Below are positions 30,171 through 40,276 of a stretch of 42,189 bases of DNA, in pieces (position 1 is the first letter of the stretch; every line of letters begins with the position of its first letter). This DNA is from a virus. The position numbers and the translations under genes are program-made. A model generated the notes under the pieces. The model was not told the DNA's origin. It did not search any database and saw only the letters and a program-made list of their open reading frames with translations. The stretch is taken from positions 1 through 42,189 of the IMG/VR virus record IMGVR_UViG_3300048027_000084. One strand, written 5' to 3'.

Positions 30171-33100
30171 ATGGCAGATTTTACAGATAAGACGTTCAGA
30201 GAAACTTACCGCGATTTTTACGATCCGAAAGATGGTTATTATCGTGTACTCTATAATTCAGGTAAGGCTCTTCAAGCACGTGAGTTAAATGAATCACAAA
30301 CAATAATACACGAAGAGATCGCACGTTTCGGTCGTAACATATTTACAGAAGGTGCACTAGTCAGCCCAGGTGGTTCGACAGTTGATAATAGGATAGAATA
30401 TATTCGTCTTGATGCTAATAGTGTTATAGATCCTAGTTTAGTTGGTGAGACTCTAACTAACGGTACTATACAGTTTATTGTCCTTGAGGCGTATAATGCA
30501 GTACCAGAGCAAGATCCATCAACTCTTTATGTTAGATATACAGATACCTCAAATGTAACCGACACAGATAAAGCACCTCGCGTTCAATCAGGAGACGTTT
30601 TAACTCGCCCAGATAATTCTACTCTTACTGTAATCGACGACAGTGAAGATGAAATTCCGGCAGCAGGTCGTGGCACTAAAGCGTACTTTGCGCCAGGCGA
30701 GTTCTTTGTACAGGGTCACTTTGTTTATATGGAAGGCGGAGAATCTTTCCTATCCAAGTATAGCACAGAACCGACAGCAGATATCGGTTTTGTGATTGAA
30801 GAATCAATCGTAGATGAGAGCGAAGATTCTAATCTATATGATAACCAAGGCGAAGTTCCAGACATCACTGCGCCAGGCGCTCATCGATATCAGATCAAAC
30901 TAACACCCACTACTCGCGATCAAGTCGATATAAGTCAAAACTTTATATTTGTCGCACGTGTTGTTAAAGGTGTTATCACACGTGAAGTAAGTACATTCGA
31001 TGCATACAGTCGAGTTAATGATCTGCTTGCACGAAGAACAAAAGAAGAGTCTGGTGACTATGTTGTAGATAAGTTTACTGCGATATTCGAACCTCTGGAT
31101 AACACTAATTTAAATCTAGATGTTTCTGAAGGTATAGCATATGTAGATGGTTATCGATTAGAATTTGGTCAAACAGATATTACCGTACCAAAAGCAAGAC
31201 AAACTCTTCAAACATTTAACGAACCAGTACCAGTTGCATATGGTAACTATGTTTATATCGACCCGACCTCATCTGAAGGTTTCGGTAGATTAGACGCATT
31301 TGGATATTTGGCTATCTACGACGCAGCATCAGGTGGATCTGTAATAGGTTACTGTAATGTCCGTGGTATACAATCCGACTCATTTGGTTACCGACTATAC
31401 ATTTTTGACATTCGTATGTCTTCAATACAAGGTGGTACAGGATATCATAGTTTTGCTGATGCAGTATCATTACAGGATAATATTCCAGGCGCTGGTAGCC
31501 CAAGAATTCAATTAGTAGATAGCACAATACATGAGTCATCTAACAATAGTCTGCTGTTCCCGCTACCTAGAACCAGTCCAAAAGATGATTCGATTACTGC
31601 AAACTATACAGTACAGAGATACACTAGAATACAGTCTGATAGTCAAGGTGTTATTAGTTTGTCTGGCGTTGAAAATAATCGTTGGATAATCGCAGAGTCC
31701 GAAACCTCTATTCTAACTGGTCCAGAATCAGTACCAAGTATGGCGGGTGTATATTCGGGTCTAACCCCAAACACTAATCATGATATTGCATATTACGTTG
31801 AGGTCTCTAACGCAACACCTCGCACAAAGACAATAACGGTTGCAGAAAAAACACAGACTCTTCCATCGACAGACTGGGAGAAACGTCCTGTATTTACAGA
31901 TACCGTAGATGGTATCTCTCTTCAATCAGTTTTATTCAGAGATAGTTCTGGTACAGATTGGTCTGCTGCTGAAGACATCACTCACCAGTTTTATCTAGAC
32001 GGCGGTCAACGTGATAACTTCTATGACGAAGCTGTCGTGTACTTGAAGCCAGGATATCTTTTACCTACAGGTGACCAATCTGAGATAAAGGTTACATACA
32101 CACATTATACGCATACTGGACCAAGCGGAAGCACGTTCTTCTCTGCTTCATCTTATGCAGACGATAGTTATGAAAATATCCCTAACCATACCAGTGCGAC
32201 AGGTCAGTCCATCTCTTTAAGAGATGTATTAGACTTCCGACCTTCCCGAACATTTGGTTACACCGGAGAATTCAACGTAGTCGCAGAGTTACCTCAGAAT
32301 GCATCTGCCATCACTATTAATGATATAGAATACTACTTACCTCGTATTGACGTTTTAGTGGCGAACGCAGTAAACAGCGGCATTGGGTTTGGTGAACTAC
32401 AGGTTATACAGGGGGTTCCTAGTATAACTCCAAAGGAACCAGAGATTCCAGTAGGTTCACTGTCTCTATATACGTTTACTTTGAGCCCTTACACATTCAG
32501 TGCATCTGACGTTTCGACAGCTTATATTCCAAACAAGCGATATACTATGAAAGATATCGCAAAATTAGAACGACGTTTGGATGAGTTGTATGAAAGGACT
32601 GCATTGAGTTTCTTGGAAACTAATACTCAGTCCCTAGTCATTACTGATAACCAAGGGCAGTCAAGAGTTAAGTCAGGATTCTTCGCTGATAATTTTAGTA
32701 CATTCGACTACTCTGACATTAATAACGAGAACTATAGAGCGTCCGTTGATAGAAGTGGATTGTTACAGGCATCTTTTCGTGAAAATTCAGTACGACTATC
32801 ATATAGCACAGATAACGTTGATACCGTAATAAGCAAGAAGGGTGATTTGGTTACCCTACCATATGTTGAAGTCGAATTCACCGAACAGGAACTTGCTACT
32901 AGTTTTATTAATGTTAATCCTCATACTGTAGTATCGTATATCGGTAATTTAGAATTGTCTCCATCATCGGATGAGTGGAGAGAATCTAGAGATTTGCCTC
33001 CGGTAATACAAAGCATTTATCACACTCAAGAAGATTTGTGGTACGGCGGTAGTTATAATTGGATCGACGGTAGTGTAACGTCATTCAATAGTAACTTACA

Positions 33101-36100
33101 TATGCCTTTGGCTGAATATCAATACAAATATGAAAATATGGTTCACGCACAAGACTTGCTTGGTGAAACTATTGGTGGACAGCAAATCATTCCGTATATG
33201 CGTTCTCGTAGAATCAACTTCGTCGCCAAAGGACTTCGTCCTAACACTAAGATGTTTGCATACTTTGACGGTGTAGACGTAAGTGATTGGGTTCGACAGG
33301 AATCAACTACCCAACGATTTGCGGATAATCCACAAGAATTTGGTAGTGAGTATGCAAACGAATCAGGATATCCAGCAGACTTAGGTGGACCAACTCTCTT
33401 GCAGACAGATAGCAAGGGTGAGCTAATCGGATCATTCTTCTTACCTAATACAGAATCTTTGAAGTTTAGAACAGGAACTCAAAAGTTTGAGTTGTTAGAT
33501 GTAAGTCTATATGACGCGGAGTCTACTATATCTACATCTGCGTTCTACTCGTCTCAAGGTGCTTTAGATACCTCACAGGGTAATATCGATACTACAAGAA
33601 GGGTCTACAGAAGTGAAGGACGTAATGATCCTTTAGCGCAGACATTCTTCGTCGACCAGATTGAAAACCCTAACGGTATATTCCTAACTCAGCTAGACGT
33701 ATTCATGGAGTCTAAGGATAGCAATGCCCCTCTACAGGTTGAGGTTCGCACAGTAGAAAATGGAGTTCCTACCAATCAGGTCGTTCCAGGCTCGGTTGTG
33801 TTTGTCAATTCCGATGATGTCACAGTTACTTCATATGATTCTATTTCAGGCGAAAGTCAAGGAATGAATACACTATTGACTACTGGCGCAACTGCTGTTA
33901 AGTTTGACGAACCGATTTACTTGACAGGCGGTAAAGAATATGCGATAATACTATTCAGTGAATCCGTAGAGTATAACGTATATATTTCTGAATCAGAAGA
34001 ATTTGTCATAGGAAGTAATCAGGACAAGGCTCCAAGAATTTCTACTCTAGGTTCATTATTCTTATCTCAAAACTCTAGCACATGGACACCGGATCAAAGT
34101 AAAGACTTGATGTTCAAGTTGCATCGAGCACATTTTGAGACATCGGGTAATTTAGTATTAGATAATACATCTTTACCTAAAGTCACATTAGAATTTAATC
34201 CTATTGAAACCGTTGCCGGTCAGACTCATACAGATGATATTGCTAACAACGGAATAGTAAAGGTTTATCATCAAGGTCACGGATTCAGTAACGAAGATAT
34301 AGTTTCTATCTCAGGTGTTGTCAATGATATTGGTGGAGTTCCCGCTTCAGAAATGAATGGCCTACTTGAAGTATATCAACCAACATGGGACGGTTATTAT
34401 ATTAAGGTTCCTACTGTCGCAACTGCTAGTTCATCCGGTGGTGGTAATACGGTTGTCGCTTCACAACAAGTCTATTACGATACGTTCGTTCCACAGATCC
34501 AAGCAATAGTACCTAACACTACTAAAATAAATGCAGGCCTGAGTGCGCCTGTCGCAAAATCCTATGGTTCTTCTTCAGACAGTCGTACAGTAAATCAGTT
34601 TGTATACACTTTACAGGACGAAGTTCCGGTCTTTATAAATGAATATAATTTGAACTCACAACCGAAGATTGTTGCTTCTTCTGAAAACGTATCAACTGAA
34701 ACGCTAAAGTTAAACCTATCATTGGTCACAGCAGATCCAAAAGTTTCTCCTGTAATTGACCTTCAACGTGTTGCAGTTATGACATTAGAAAACGTAATTG
34801 ATCATGATGTATATGATCCTAATACAGATACACCGGATTATACTACGTTTGCATATGCTGCGCAACACATTACAACACCAGTTGTTGTTGATGAGTCCTC
34901 ACTTGGCCTAAAGGTAATATTTTCAGGTAACCGACCATCTGGTTCTGACTTTGAAGTTTATGTTAAGACAGCACCAGACGAAGATACATTGGTCGCGTCT
35001 ACTGCTATAGAAGGAGATTCTATACACGAATGGGTAAAGGTCGATATAGACAGAGAAATCCCTACAAGCGACAACCCATCTAATTTCCCAGAGTATGAGT
35101 ATACTCATGAGTCAGAGCAGTTTACCGCATTCCAGATTAAGATCGTAATGCATTCAGAGAACTCTTCTAAGTCTCCTTTAATTAAAGACTTACGTGCAAT
35201 TGCTCTGATAACAGGAGGTTCGGGTTCCACAGGTACTACTACCACATCAAGTTCAAGTAGCAATAGTGGTAGTACAAACACTACTAGTAGCACAGACACC
35301 GCCGGCGAAACCAATACAGGTGGCGATGATACGGGTACAGATACAGGAACTTCTTTATCAGCAGTTGCATTCCCTGAGATAAGTCAATTACCAACTTCGG
35401 TATCTATCACAGGCGCTCCTCGTATCCTAAGTCAGTACAATCCAGAATCGGACATCAATAATTACATGACTCCGAATGAGTACTGGCATCAAGGTACACG
35501 AAGGGTTCGATTGTTTGCTAAGTTCGATAATAATGGTGATTTCCAACTATACACCAATGACCCTAAAAAAGGAAGTGTCAATGTTGGGGACGATTCTCTA
35601 ACAGGAAGTACTATCCTGGCCACAGGTAAGTGGTTGGATAGACCAGTAGAAGTGGGAGAGATTTTTGAATGTGGTTTCAGAATCACTCATGTTGACGATG
35701 TAGCACTACCTGTTTACTCTGGTGCTTTTGCAACCCAGGCCACTCCTAGAGCAGAACTAAGAAACGTAGGTACTGGTGCAGACATAGGTTATCAGGAAGT
35801 TATTTCCGTTGATGTTGGTGAACTTGACTCTAGCGGTAACATGATTACTTGGGGCGGGCATGGACTCGTTATCGATGAACATAGCAACTCGCTTGATAAT
35901 GGTGCATCGTGGACTGTCGATTCACTACATCTAGATCCAGAAGTTGCCATCACTGGTACAGTAAGAATAGAAATATTCATTAGCCCAGACAATAGTCTAG
36001 ACAATGGAACCACCCTTACAGGAACTACCTCTATACCATTAGATGTTAGCTATACTCTAGAGGGTGCCCCACTGGTTGATGACTCACTTGAGTCTCAGTT

Positions 36101-36554
36101 GGTTCTTTTGAATGCGGATGATGGTTTTGTTAATGACCCAGACCCTACTCTAACACACTATTCACTGGATTCGACTAAACCTAAAAACTTCCATTATGGC
36201 GCGACCGTTTCAGACCAAGTGTTGACAGTTGATGCAAACAGTTCTGTCGACTTCCATATGATGTGGGGGTCTGAACAAAACAGCACTATCGACGTAACTT
36301 TCGGAGCCGCATGGACGAATTCAGGAACTACTGTAACACTTAACCGTGGAGATTTCGCGTCGTTCACCGTTGCAAATGCTCCACAGGGCACTGACGCTAC
36401 TGTTACAGCAACCACTACTCTACTTGGTTCAACGTTCACCAGAGAAGTCAAGATGATCGTTGGTGAAGGTGCTACATCTACGCCTGGCGCCGGCGGCAGT
36501 GGTAGCAGTAATGGCGATGGTGGCGATGGTGAAGGCGATCCGCAGCAGAACTAA
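30171..36554 (+). CDS. giant baseplate/tail structural protein (DUF4815-like)
   Basis: A 2127-residue protein, eight bases after gene 8. The N-terminus (TFRETYRDFYDPKDGYYRVLYNSGKALQARELNESQTIIHEEIARFG) is the DUF4815-type head seen in marine T4-like phages. The middle holds RRLDELYERTALSFLE, PLAQTFFVDQIENPNGIFLTQLDVFMESKDSNAPLQVEVR and EPIYLTGGKEYAIILFS, also shared by that group. About residues 1680-1728 are a Ser/Thr/Gly-rich low-complexity linker. After this comes a separate beta-rich C-terminal part (about 400 residues) ending in a Gly/Ser/Asp tail. It probably replaces T4 gp7/gp10-type wedge arms or holds fibres. The exact role is not known. Confidence 0.75.
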   Translation: MADFTDKTFRETYRDFYDPKDGYYRVLYNSGKALQARELNESQTIIHEEIARFGRNIFTEGALVSPGGSTVDNRIEYIRLDANSVIDPSLVGETLTNGTIQFIVLEAYNAVPEQDPSTLYVRYTDTSNVTDTDKAPRVQSGDVLTRPDNSTLTVIDDSEDEIPAAGRGTKAYFAPGEFFVQGHFVYMEGGESFLSKYSTEPTADIGFVIEESIVDESEDSNLYDNQGEVPDITAPGAHRYQIKLTPTTRDQVDISQNFIFVARVVKGVITREVSTFDAYSRVNDLLARRTKEESGDYVVDKFTAIFEPLDNTNLNLDVSEGIAYVDGYRLEFGQTDITVPKARQTLQTFNEPVPVAYGNYVYIDPTSSEGFGRLDAFGYLAIYDAASGGSVIGYCNVRGIQSDSFGYRLYIFDIRMSSIQGGTGYHSFADAVSLQDNIPGAGSPRIQLVDSTIHESSNNSLLFPLPRTSPKDDSITANYTVQRYTRIQSDSQGVISLSGVENNRWIIAESETSILTGPESVPSMAGVYSGLTPNTNHDIAYYVEVSNATPRTKTITVAEKTQTLPSTDWEKRPVFTDTVDGISLQSVLFRDSSGTDWSAAEDITHQFYLDGGQRDNFYDEAVVYLKPGYLLPTGDQSEIKVTYTHYTHTGPSGSTFFSASSYADDSYENIPNHTSATGQSISLRDVLDFRPSRTFGYTGEFNVVAELPQNASAITINDIEYYLPRIDVLVANAVNSGIGFGELQVIQGVPSITPKEPEIPVGSLSLYTFTLSPYTFSASDVSTAYIPNKRYTMKDIAKLERRLDELYERTALSFLETNTQSLVITDNQGQSRVKSGFFADNFSTFDYSDINNENYRASVDRSGLLQASFRENSVRLSYSTDNVDTVISKKGDLVTLPYVEVEFTEQELATSFINVNPHTVVSYIGNLELSPSSDEWRESRDLPPVIQSIYHTQEDLWYGGSYNWIDGSVTSFNSNLHMPLAEYQYKYENMVHAQDLLGETIGGQQIIPYMRSRRINFVAKGLRPNTKMFAYFDGVDVSDWVRQESTTQRFADNPQEFGSEYANESGYPADLGGPTLLQTDSKGELIGSFFLPNTESLKFRTGTQKFELLDVSLYDAESTISTSAFYSSQGALDTSQGNIDTTRRVYRSEGRNDPLAQTFFVDQIENPNGIFLTQLDVFMESKDSNAPLQVEVRTVENGVPTNQVVPGSVVFVNSDDVTVTSYDSISGESQGMNTLLTTGATAVKFDEPIYLTGGKEYAIILFSESVEYNVYISESEEFVIGSNQDKAPRISTLGSLFLSQNSSTWTPDQSKDLMFKLHRAHFETSGNLVLDNTSLPKVTLEFNPIETVAGQTHTDDIANNGIVKVYHQGHGFSNEDIVSISGVVNDIGGVPASEMNGLLEVYQPTWDGYYIKVPTVATASSSGGGNTVVASQQVYYDTFVPQIQAIVPNTTKINAGLSAPVAKSYGSSSDSRTVNQFVYTLQDEVPVFINEYNLNSQPKIVASSENVSTETLKLNLSLVTADPKVSPVIDLQRVAVMTLENVIDHDVYDPNTDTPDYTTFAYAAQHITTPVVVDESSLGLKVIFSGNRPSGSDFEVYVKTAPDEDTLVASTAIEGDSIHEWVKVDIDREIPTSDNPSNFPEYEYTHESEQFTAFQIKIVMHSENSSKSPLIKDLRAIALITGGSGSTGTTTTSSSSSNSGSTNTTSSTDTAGETNTGGDDTGTDTGTSLSAVAFPEISQLPTSVSITGAPRILSQYNPESDINNYMTPNEYWHQGTRRVRLFAKFDNNGDFQLYTNDPKKGSVNVGDDSLTGSTILATGKWLDRPVEVGEIFECGFRITHVDDVALPVYSGAFATQATPRAELRNVGTGADIGYQEVISVDVGELDSSGNMITWGGHGLVIDEHSNSLDNGASWTVDSLHLDPEVAITGTVRIEIFISPDNSLDNGTTLTGTTSIPLDVSYTLEGAPLVDDSLESQLVLLNADDGFVNDPDPTLTHYSLDSTKPKNFHYGATVSDQVLTVDANSSVDFHMMWGSEQNSTIDVTFGAAWTNSGTTVTLNRGDFASFTVANAPQGTDATVTATTTLLGSTFTREVKMIVGEGATSTPGAGGSGSSNGDGGDGEGDPQQN

Positions 36555-36556
36555 TT

Positions 36557-36790
36557 ATGAATAATCATATAAAAGTAGAAGGACATAATAATCTAGTGCG
36601 AGATAGACGAACTGGAGTGTTACTAAATACCAACAAGGCTGAGATAGATAAAGCACGGAAGATAAGCAAATCAAATCAAGAAAAGCAAAATCATATTGAA
36701 TATTTATCCAAAGAAGTTAAAGGATTAAAGGAAGATATGACACAAATAAAAGAATTGCTTTTTCGTTTAGTAGAGGATAAAAATGAGTAA
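36557..36790 (+). CDS. small coiled-coil virion-associated protein (77 aa)
   Basis: Starts two bases after the giant structural gene. It opens NHIKVEGHNNLVRDRRTGVLLN, a motif (V-x-G-H-x-N-L-x-R-D...G-x-L-x-N) that I associate with short conserved proteins in marine T4-like phages, then forms a coiled coil (LSKEVKGLKEDMTQIKELLFRLVED). Function unknown; a fibre or baseplate assembly helper is possible. It overlaps the following fibre gene by eight bases. Confidence 0.7.
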   Translation: MNNHIKVEGHNNLVRDRRTGVLLNTNKAEIDKARKISKSNQEKQNHIEYLSKEVKGLKEDMTQIKELLFRLVEDKNE

Positions 36791-39700
36791 CATACAAGTA
36801 GTCAATCTTGCAGACAACATCAACGCCGCGATTTTAAAGATCAATCAAAACTTCGCTGAGATAGATACGTCTAAGATGACAGAGGCCGAAGTCAATGCAT
36901 TGATTCAGGCTGCGATCGATAGTCTAGACGTGAGTCTTGATGCCGCTGCAGTCCGTGCAATCATCGAAGGTTCCGACTTGGATATGTCCGGCAATAAAGT
37001 TTTGTTTGGCAACATGTACCAGTCAGTGTCAGACCTACCAAATGCATCCACCTATCACGGTATGTTTGCTCATGTTCATGAAACAGGTGGAGCATACTTT
37101 GCGCATAGTAATTCATGGATAGAACTTGCAAACAAAAGCGACATAGGGACAGGTTCTTCGGATGTTGAATCCCTAGACGACTTAGAAGATGTCAATACCA
37201 CAGGTAAAACTCTCGGACAGGTATTAAAGTGGAACGGATCTATTTGGATCGCTGATGATGAGTCTGGTGGCGGTTCAGGGACAGGTGGTACATCTGTCTA
37301 CACAGTCACAGTATACGCTCGTTCTCCAAAAGAGACTACCCCTACAAAACCAAACAATGGGTCATATACATTTTCGACCGGAACCTTTGCAGAACCTACG
37401 GGTCCAAACTGGTACAGAAGTATTCCTTCAACTCCAGCAAACGAAGATGTCTGGGCGTCTACTACAACCTTTATTACGCTTGACCCAGACACAACCGTAA
37501 ACGCAGGCACATGGTCAGATCCATCACTTGTAGGATCACAGTCAACTCCAGTAGATAACAGTGCGGGAGCTAAGTATGCACAGATATTTGCATATAAGAG
37601 AGTTGCAAGCGATACGACACTTGGCGCAGCTGATGCTCCAGTGGGCGGTACATTTGATTTCTCTACAGGAATTTACTTATCACCAGATGAAGAACAGGTA
37701 ACTGCATCGGTAGATGCTGGATGGGAAAGCACACCCCCACCTCGTGCCGAAGAAACTCCTCAACTGTATGTTGTAACAGGTATTGCAAGTGATGTAGATC
37801 TTGCAGAAGGTGATACAGTTGATACTTCGATCACATGGGGAGATCCACGACCAACGTCTTCAGGTACAGATGGTCAAGATGGTAGGTCCACGTTCCTTGC
37901 AGTTGCATATCGTCGTGTAGCAGATACGGCAGACGCCAACAACGATTTAGTTGTACCAGATGAGCCACGTGGTGGTGGTATCGATTTCGGTGCAGCCACT
38001 CCAGCAGGAGTTCATCTAGGATTCCCTATTACAGATTCTTCGGGTAACCAATGGTACTCAACACCACCATCTGGTACAGATACTCTATGGCAGTCATATC
38101 ACTTATTCACACAGTTTGGTGATACCGGCGAAGACTGGGCTACAGACGACAGAACATCTACAGGTACGCCACTTGATTGGTCAGAACCTACGATTCAGTC
38201 GATCATTCCAGTATCAACATACTTCAAGTCTTTGTATGCACGATCACATCTAGACCTAACACAGTCCGCATACATTCTACCGAATCCAGCAAACAATGCG
38301 AACAATGGTGCGGTGTATGACTTTACATTAAATCGATTCTCAAGTCTACCTTCACATGAAGGTATCAATTGGACAGAAGAGATGCCGCCGTTGTTCGATA
38401 GTAACGACGAAAGCAATGGTCCACTATGGGAGATCAGTACAGTCGCTACTCTTCGTGGTGCGATCGGTGCAGATAATACTCTAACATTTACTACACCAAA
38501 ACTAATTCTTAATGTTGCGATTGATGGTATCGATGGATATCAAGTCACACAGGTTAATGCATACCGTCGTGCGGGTAGTTGGACTACATCCACTGCCGTG
38601 TCTGGCGGATCATTTAACTTTGAAACTAAAACATTTACACCGCCTGCAAATTGGTCTAAAACAGTACCAACAGGTGATAGTCAATTATACGTCATTACAG
38701 GTGTTGCGTCAACTCGACCAGACAACTATCCAACAGCAACTACTCCTCTGGTAGAAGATACTCAAATAGAATGGGATCTCCCAGAAGCAACTCAGGCGGG
38801 TGGTAATGGTGCACCTGGCCGATCTACTGCGCACGTTGTTGCGGTGACCAGAACACCAAGTGCTAGTGCTCCAAATACTCCTACAGGCGGTAGTGTTAAC
38901 TTCACGGGTGGTATTGCTAAAGTAATGCCTACTGCAACTGATCATACATGGTACGACGATGTGGGTCTTATGGACGCCGCAGGGTACAATGTCGGTGGTA
39001 CAATATGGGCATCCGAAGCAACTTTCTCTATCAGTGGTGATGAGGGTACAGACAACACTGCAACTTGGTCTGCTCCTTACCTAGACCACAATAACGGTGC
39101 GGATGGATTCTCGACATATCAGGTACAGATCTTTAAGAGAGATTCTTCTACTGCGACAGTATCAAGCATTACAGGGACTCTACCTACAAACAATGACCCA
39201 AGTGTTTACTATGATTTTGATAACGATGGAATGTCTGGACTACCTTCTGATTGGTCAGAGACTCCACAAGAAGATCGTACACTAGGTAATGCACTATGGA
39301 TGAGTCGTGCGGTAGCTACAGTTCAGGGTGACTTACAAGGAATCGATGATGATTTAACATGGACAAGTCCAGTTATCTACTCTGTCGATGGTGATTCAGG
39401 AACTCCGGACTTAGAAAATCTACCTAGAGAATCTCGCGGATACGTTTACTACTATACTGTTATAGAGGCAGAACAGGATACTTTAGCAGCATCACTACAG
39501 CCTTCTTACAATGCAACACTAGGATTTACTTGGGATGATACAGATGGCGGTTCAATCACTGGATTGAATGGTAACTGGGGTATGAACCCAACAGTAGACA
39601 CTAACTTATCTGGAACGTTATGGGCTGCTCGATACTTTGCAGAAAGAAGTGCCGAGGGTGTCACGACGGTTGCAGTAAGTGCTGCATTCCGTAGTTACAA

Positions 39701-39977
39701 CTTTAATGGTTTGGTTACTTTCCAAAACATGAACCAAGAGTTAGGTAATCCGCAATCATCTTTAATCACAACTATTGATGGTGGTCATATTACCACGGGT
39801 AGAATCGATGCAAGTTTAGTTGCTATTACAACTGATCCAGATAGTTATGAAGAGGGAGACACTGGTCTAAATATAACATCTAGTGTAGCTGGACAAGGTA
39901 GTATGTCAATTACTAACGATCTTATCACGATTAGTGACGCTAATAATGTAAGAGTCAAACTTGGTAAACTATCATGA
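36783..39977 (+). CDS. repeat-built tail fibre protein
   Basis: A 1064-residue protein. The N-terminus (VNLADNINAAILKINQNFAEID) is a variant of the KINxNFxEL attachment motif of the collagen-like fibre. Residues about 60-165 contain the fibre phrase LDDLEDVNTTGKTLGQVLKWNGSIW. From about 170 to 960 there are about eight diverged repeats of 85-105 residues, each with a strand like VYARSP or AYKRVA or AYRRAG, then P..GGSFDF, a W near a P turn, LW.S/YVVTG, and W..P at the end, probably beta-sandwich modules. It closes with SITNDLITISDANNVRVKLGKLS, the same cap as the collagen-like fibre. Likely a host-recognition fibre. Confidence 0.82.
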   Translation: MSNIQVVNLADNINAAILKINQNFAEIDTSKMTEAEVNALIQAAIDSLDVSLDAAAVRAIIEGSDLDMSGNKVLFGNMYQSVSDLPNASTYHGMFAHVHETGGAYFAHSNSWIELANKSDIGTGSSDVESLDDLEDVNTTGKTLGQVLKWNGSIWIADDESGGGSGTGGTSVYTVTVYARSPKETTPTKPNNGSYTFSTGTFAEPTGPNWYRSIPSTPANEDVWASTTTFITLDPDTTVNAGTWSDPSLVGSQSTPVDNSAGAKYAQIFAYKRVASDTTLGAADAPVGGTFDFSTGIYLSPDEEQVTASVDAGWESTPPPRAEETPQLYVVTGIASDVDLAEGDTVDTSITWGDPRPTSSGTDGQDGRSTFLAVAYRRVADTADANNDLVVPDEPRGGGIDFGAATPAGVHLGFPITDSSGNQWYSTPPSGTDTLWQSYHLFTQFGDTGEDWATDDRTSTGTPLDWSEPTIQSIIPVSTYFKSLYARSHLDLTQSAYILPNPANNANNGAVYDFTLNRFSSLPSHEGINWTEEMPPLFDSNDESNGPLWEISTVATLRGAIGADNTLTFTTPKLILNVAIDGIDGYQVTQVNAYRRAGSWTTSTAVSGGSFNFETKTFTPPANWSKTVPTGDSQLYVITGVASTRPDNYPTATTPLVEDTQIEWDLPEATQAGGNGAPGRSTAHVVAVTRTPSASAPNTPTGGSVNFTGGIAKVMPTATDHTWYDDVGLMDAAGYNVGGTIWASEATFSISGDEGTDNTATWSAPYLDHNNGADGFSTYQVQIFKRDSSTATVSSITGTLPTNNDPSVYYDFDNDGMSGLPSDWSETPQEDRTLGNALWMSRAVATVQGDLQGIDDDLTWTSPVIYSVDGDSGTPDLENLPRESRGYVYYYTVIEAEQDTLAASLQPSYNATLGFTWDDTDGGSITGLNGNWGMNPTVDTNLSGTLWAARYFAERSAEGVTTVAVSAAFRSYNFNGLVTFQNMNQELGNPQSSLITTIDGGHITTGRIDASLVAITTDPDSYEEGDTGLNITSSVAGQGSMSITNDLITISDANNVRVKLGKLS

Positions 39978-40276
39978 GTTATGGACTATATATTTCAGAC
40001 GGTGTTAATGGGTCTGTTATCACCAATTCAAATAATATTTTTAATGAAGAATATGAATTTGAATTTACTAGTCAAGCAATTTCAGGGGGTTCTTCAATAG
40101 ATATTCAAACGAGTGGTGCTGGAAATCCAGCACTCATAGGTATTTTCATTGAAGAAAACACAGGGTTAGATGCAGACATTGAAGTAGAAAGAGATTCTGT
40201 CAATGACATACTAAGAATTAAAAATACAGGAACTTCTTCGCAATCTGTTTCTGCAAAACTATTCAGGTTTCAATAA
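39974..40276 (+). CDS. fibre-associated protein with YGL domain (100 aa)
   Basis: Overlaps the fibre gene stop by four bases. It begins MSYGLYISDGVNGSVITNSN, a version of the YGLxVxNxxG motif found twice in the next gene and in small phage tail-tip proteins; the rest is beta-rich (IDIQTSGAGNPALIGIFIEE). Probably a small fibre-tip or fibre-cap protein. Its exact role is not known. It shares one base with the next start. Confidence 0.65.
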   Translation: MSYGLYISDGVNGSVITNSNNIFNEEYEFEFTSQAISGGSSIDIQTSGAGNPALIGIFIEENTGLDADIEVERDSVNDILRIKNTGTSSQSVSAKLFRFQ

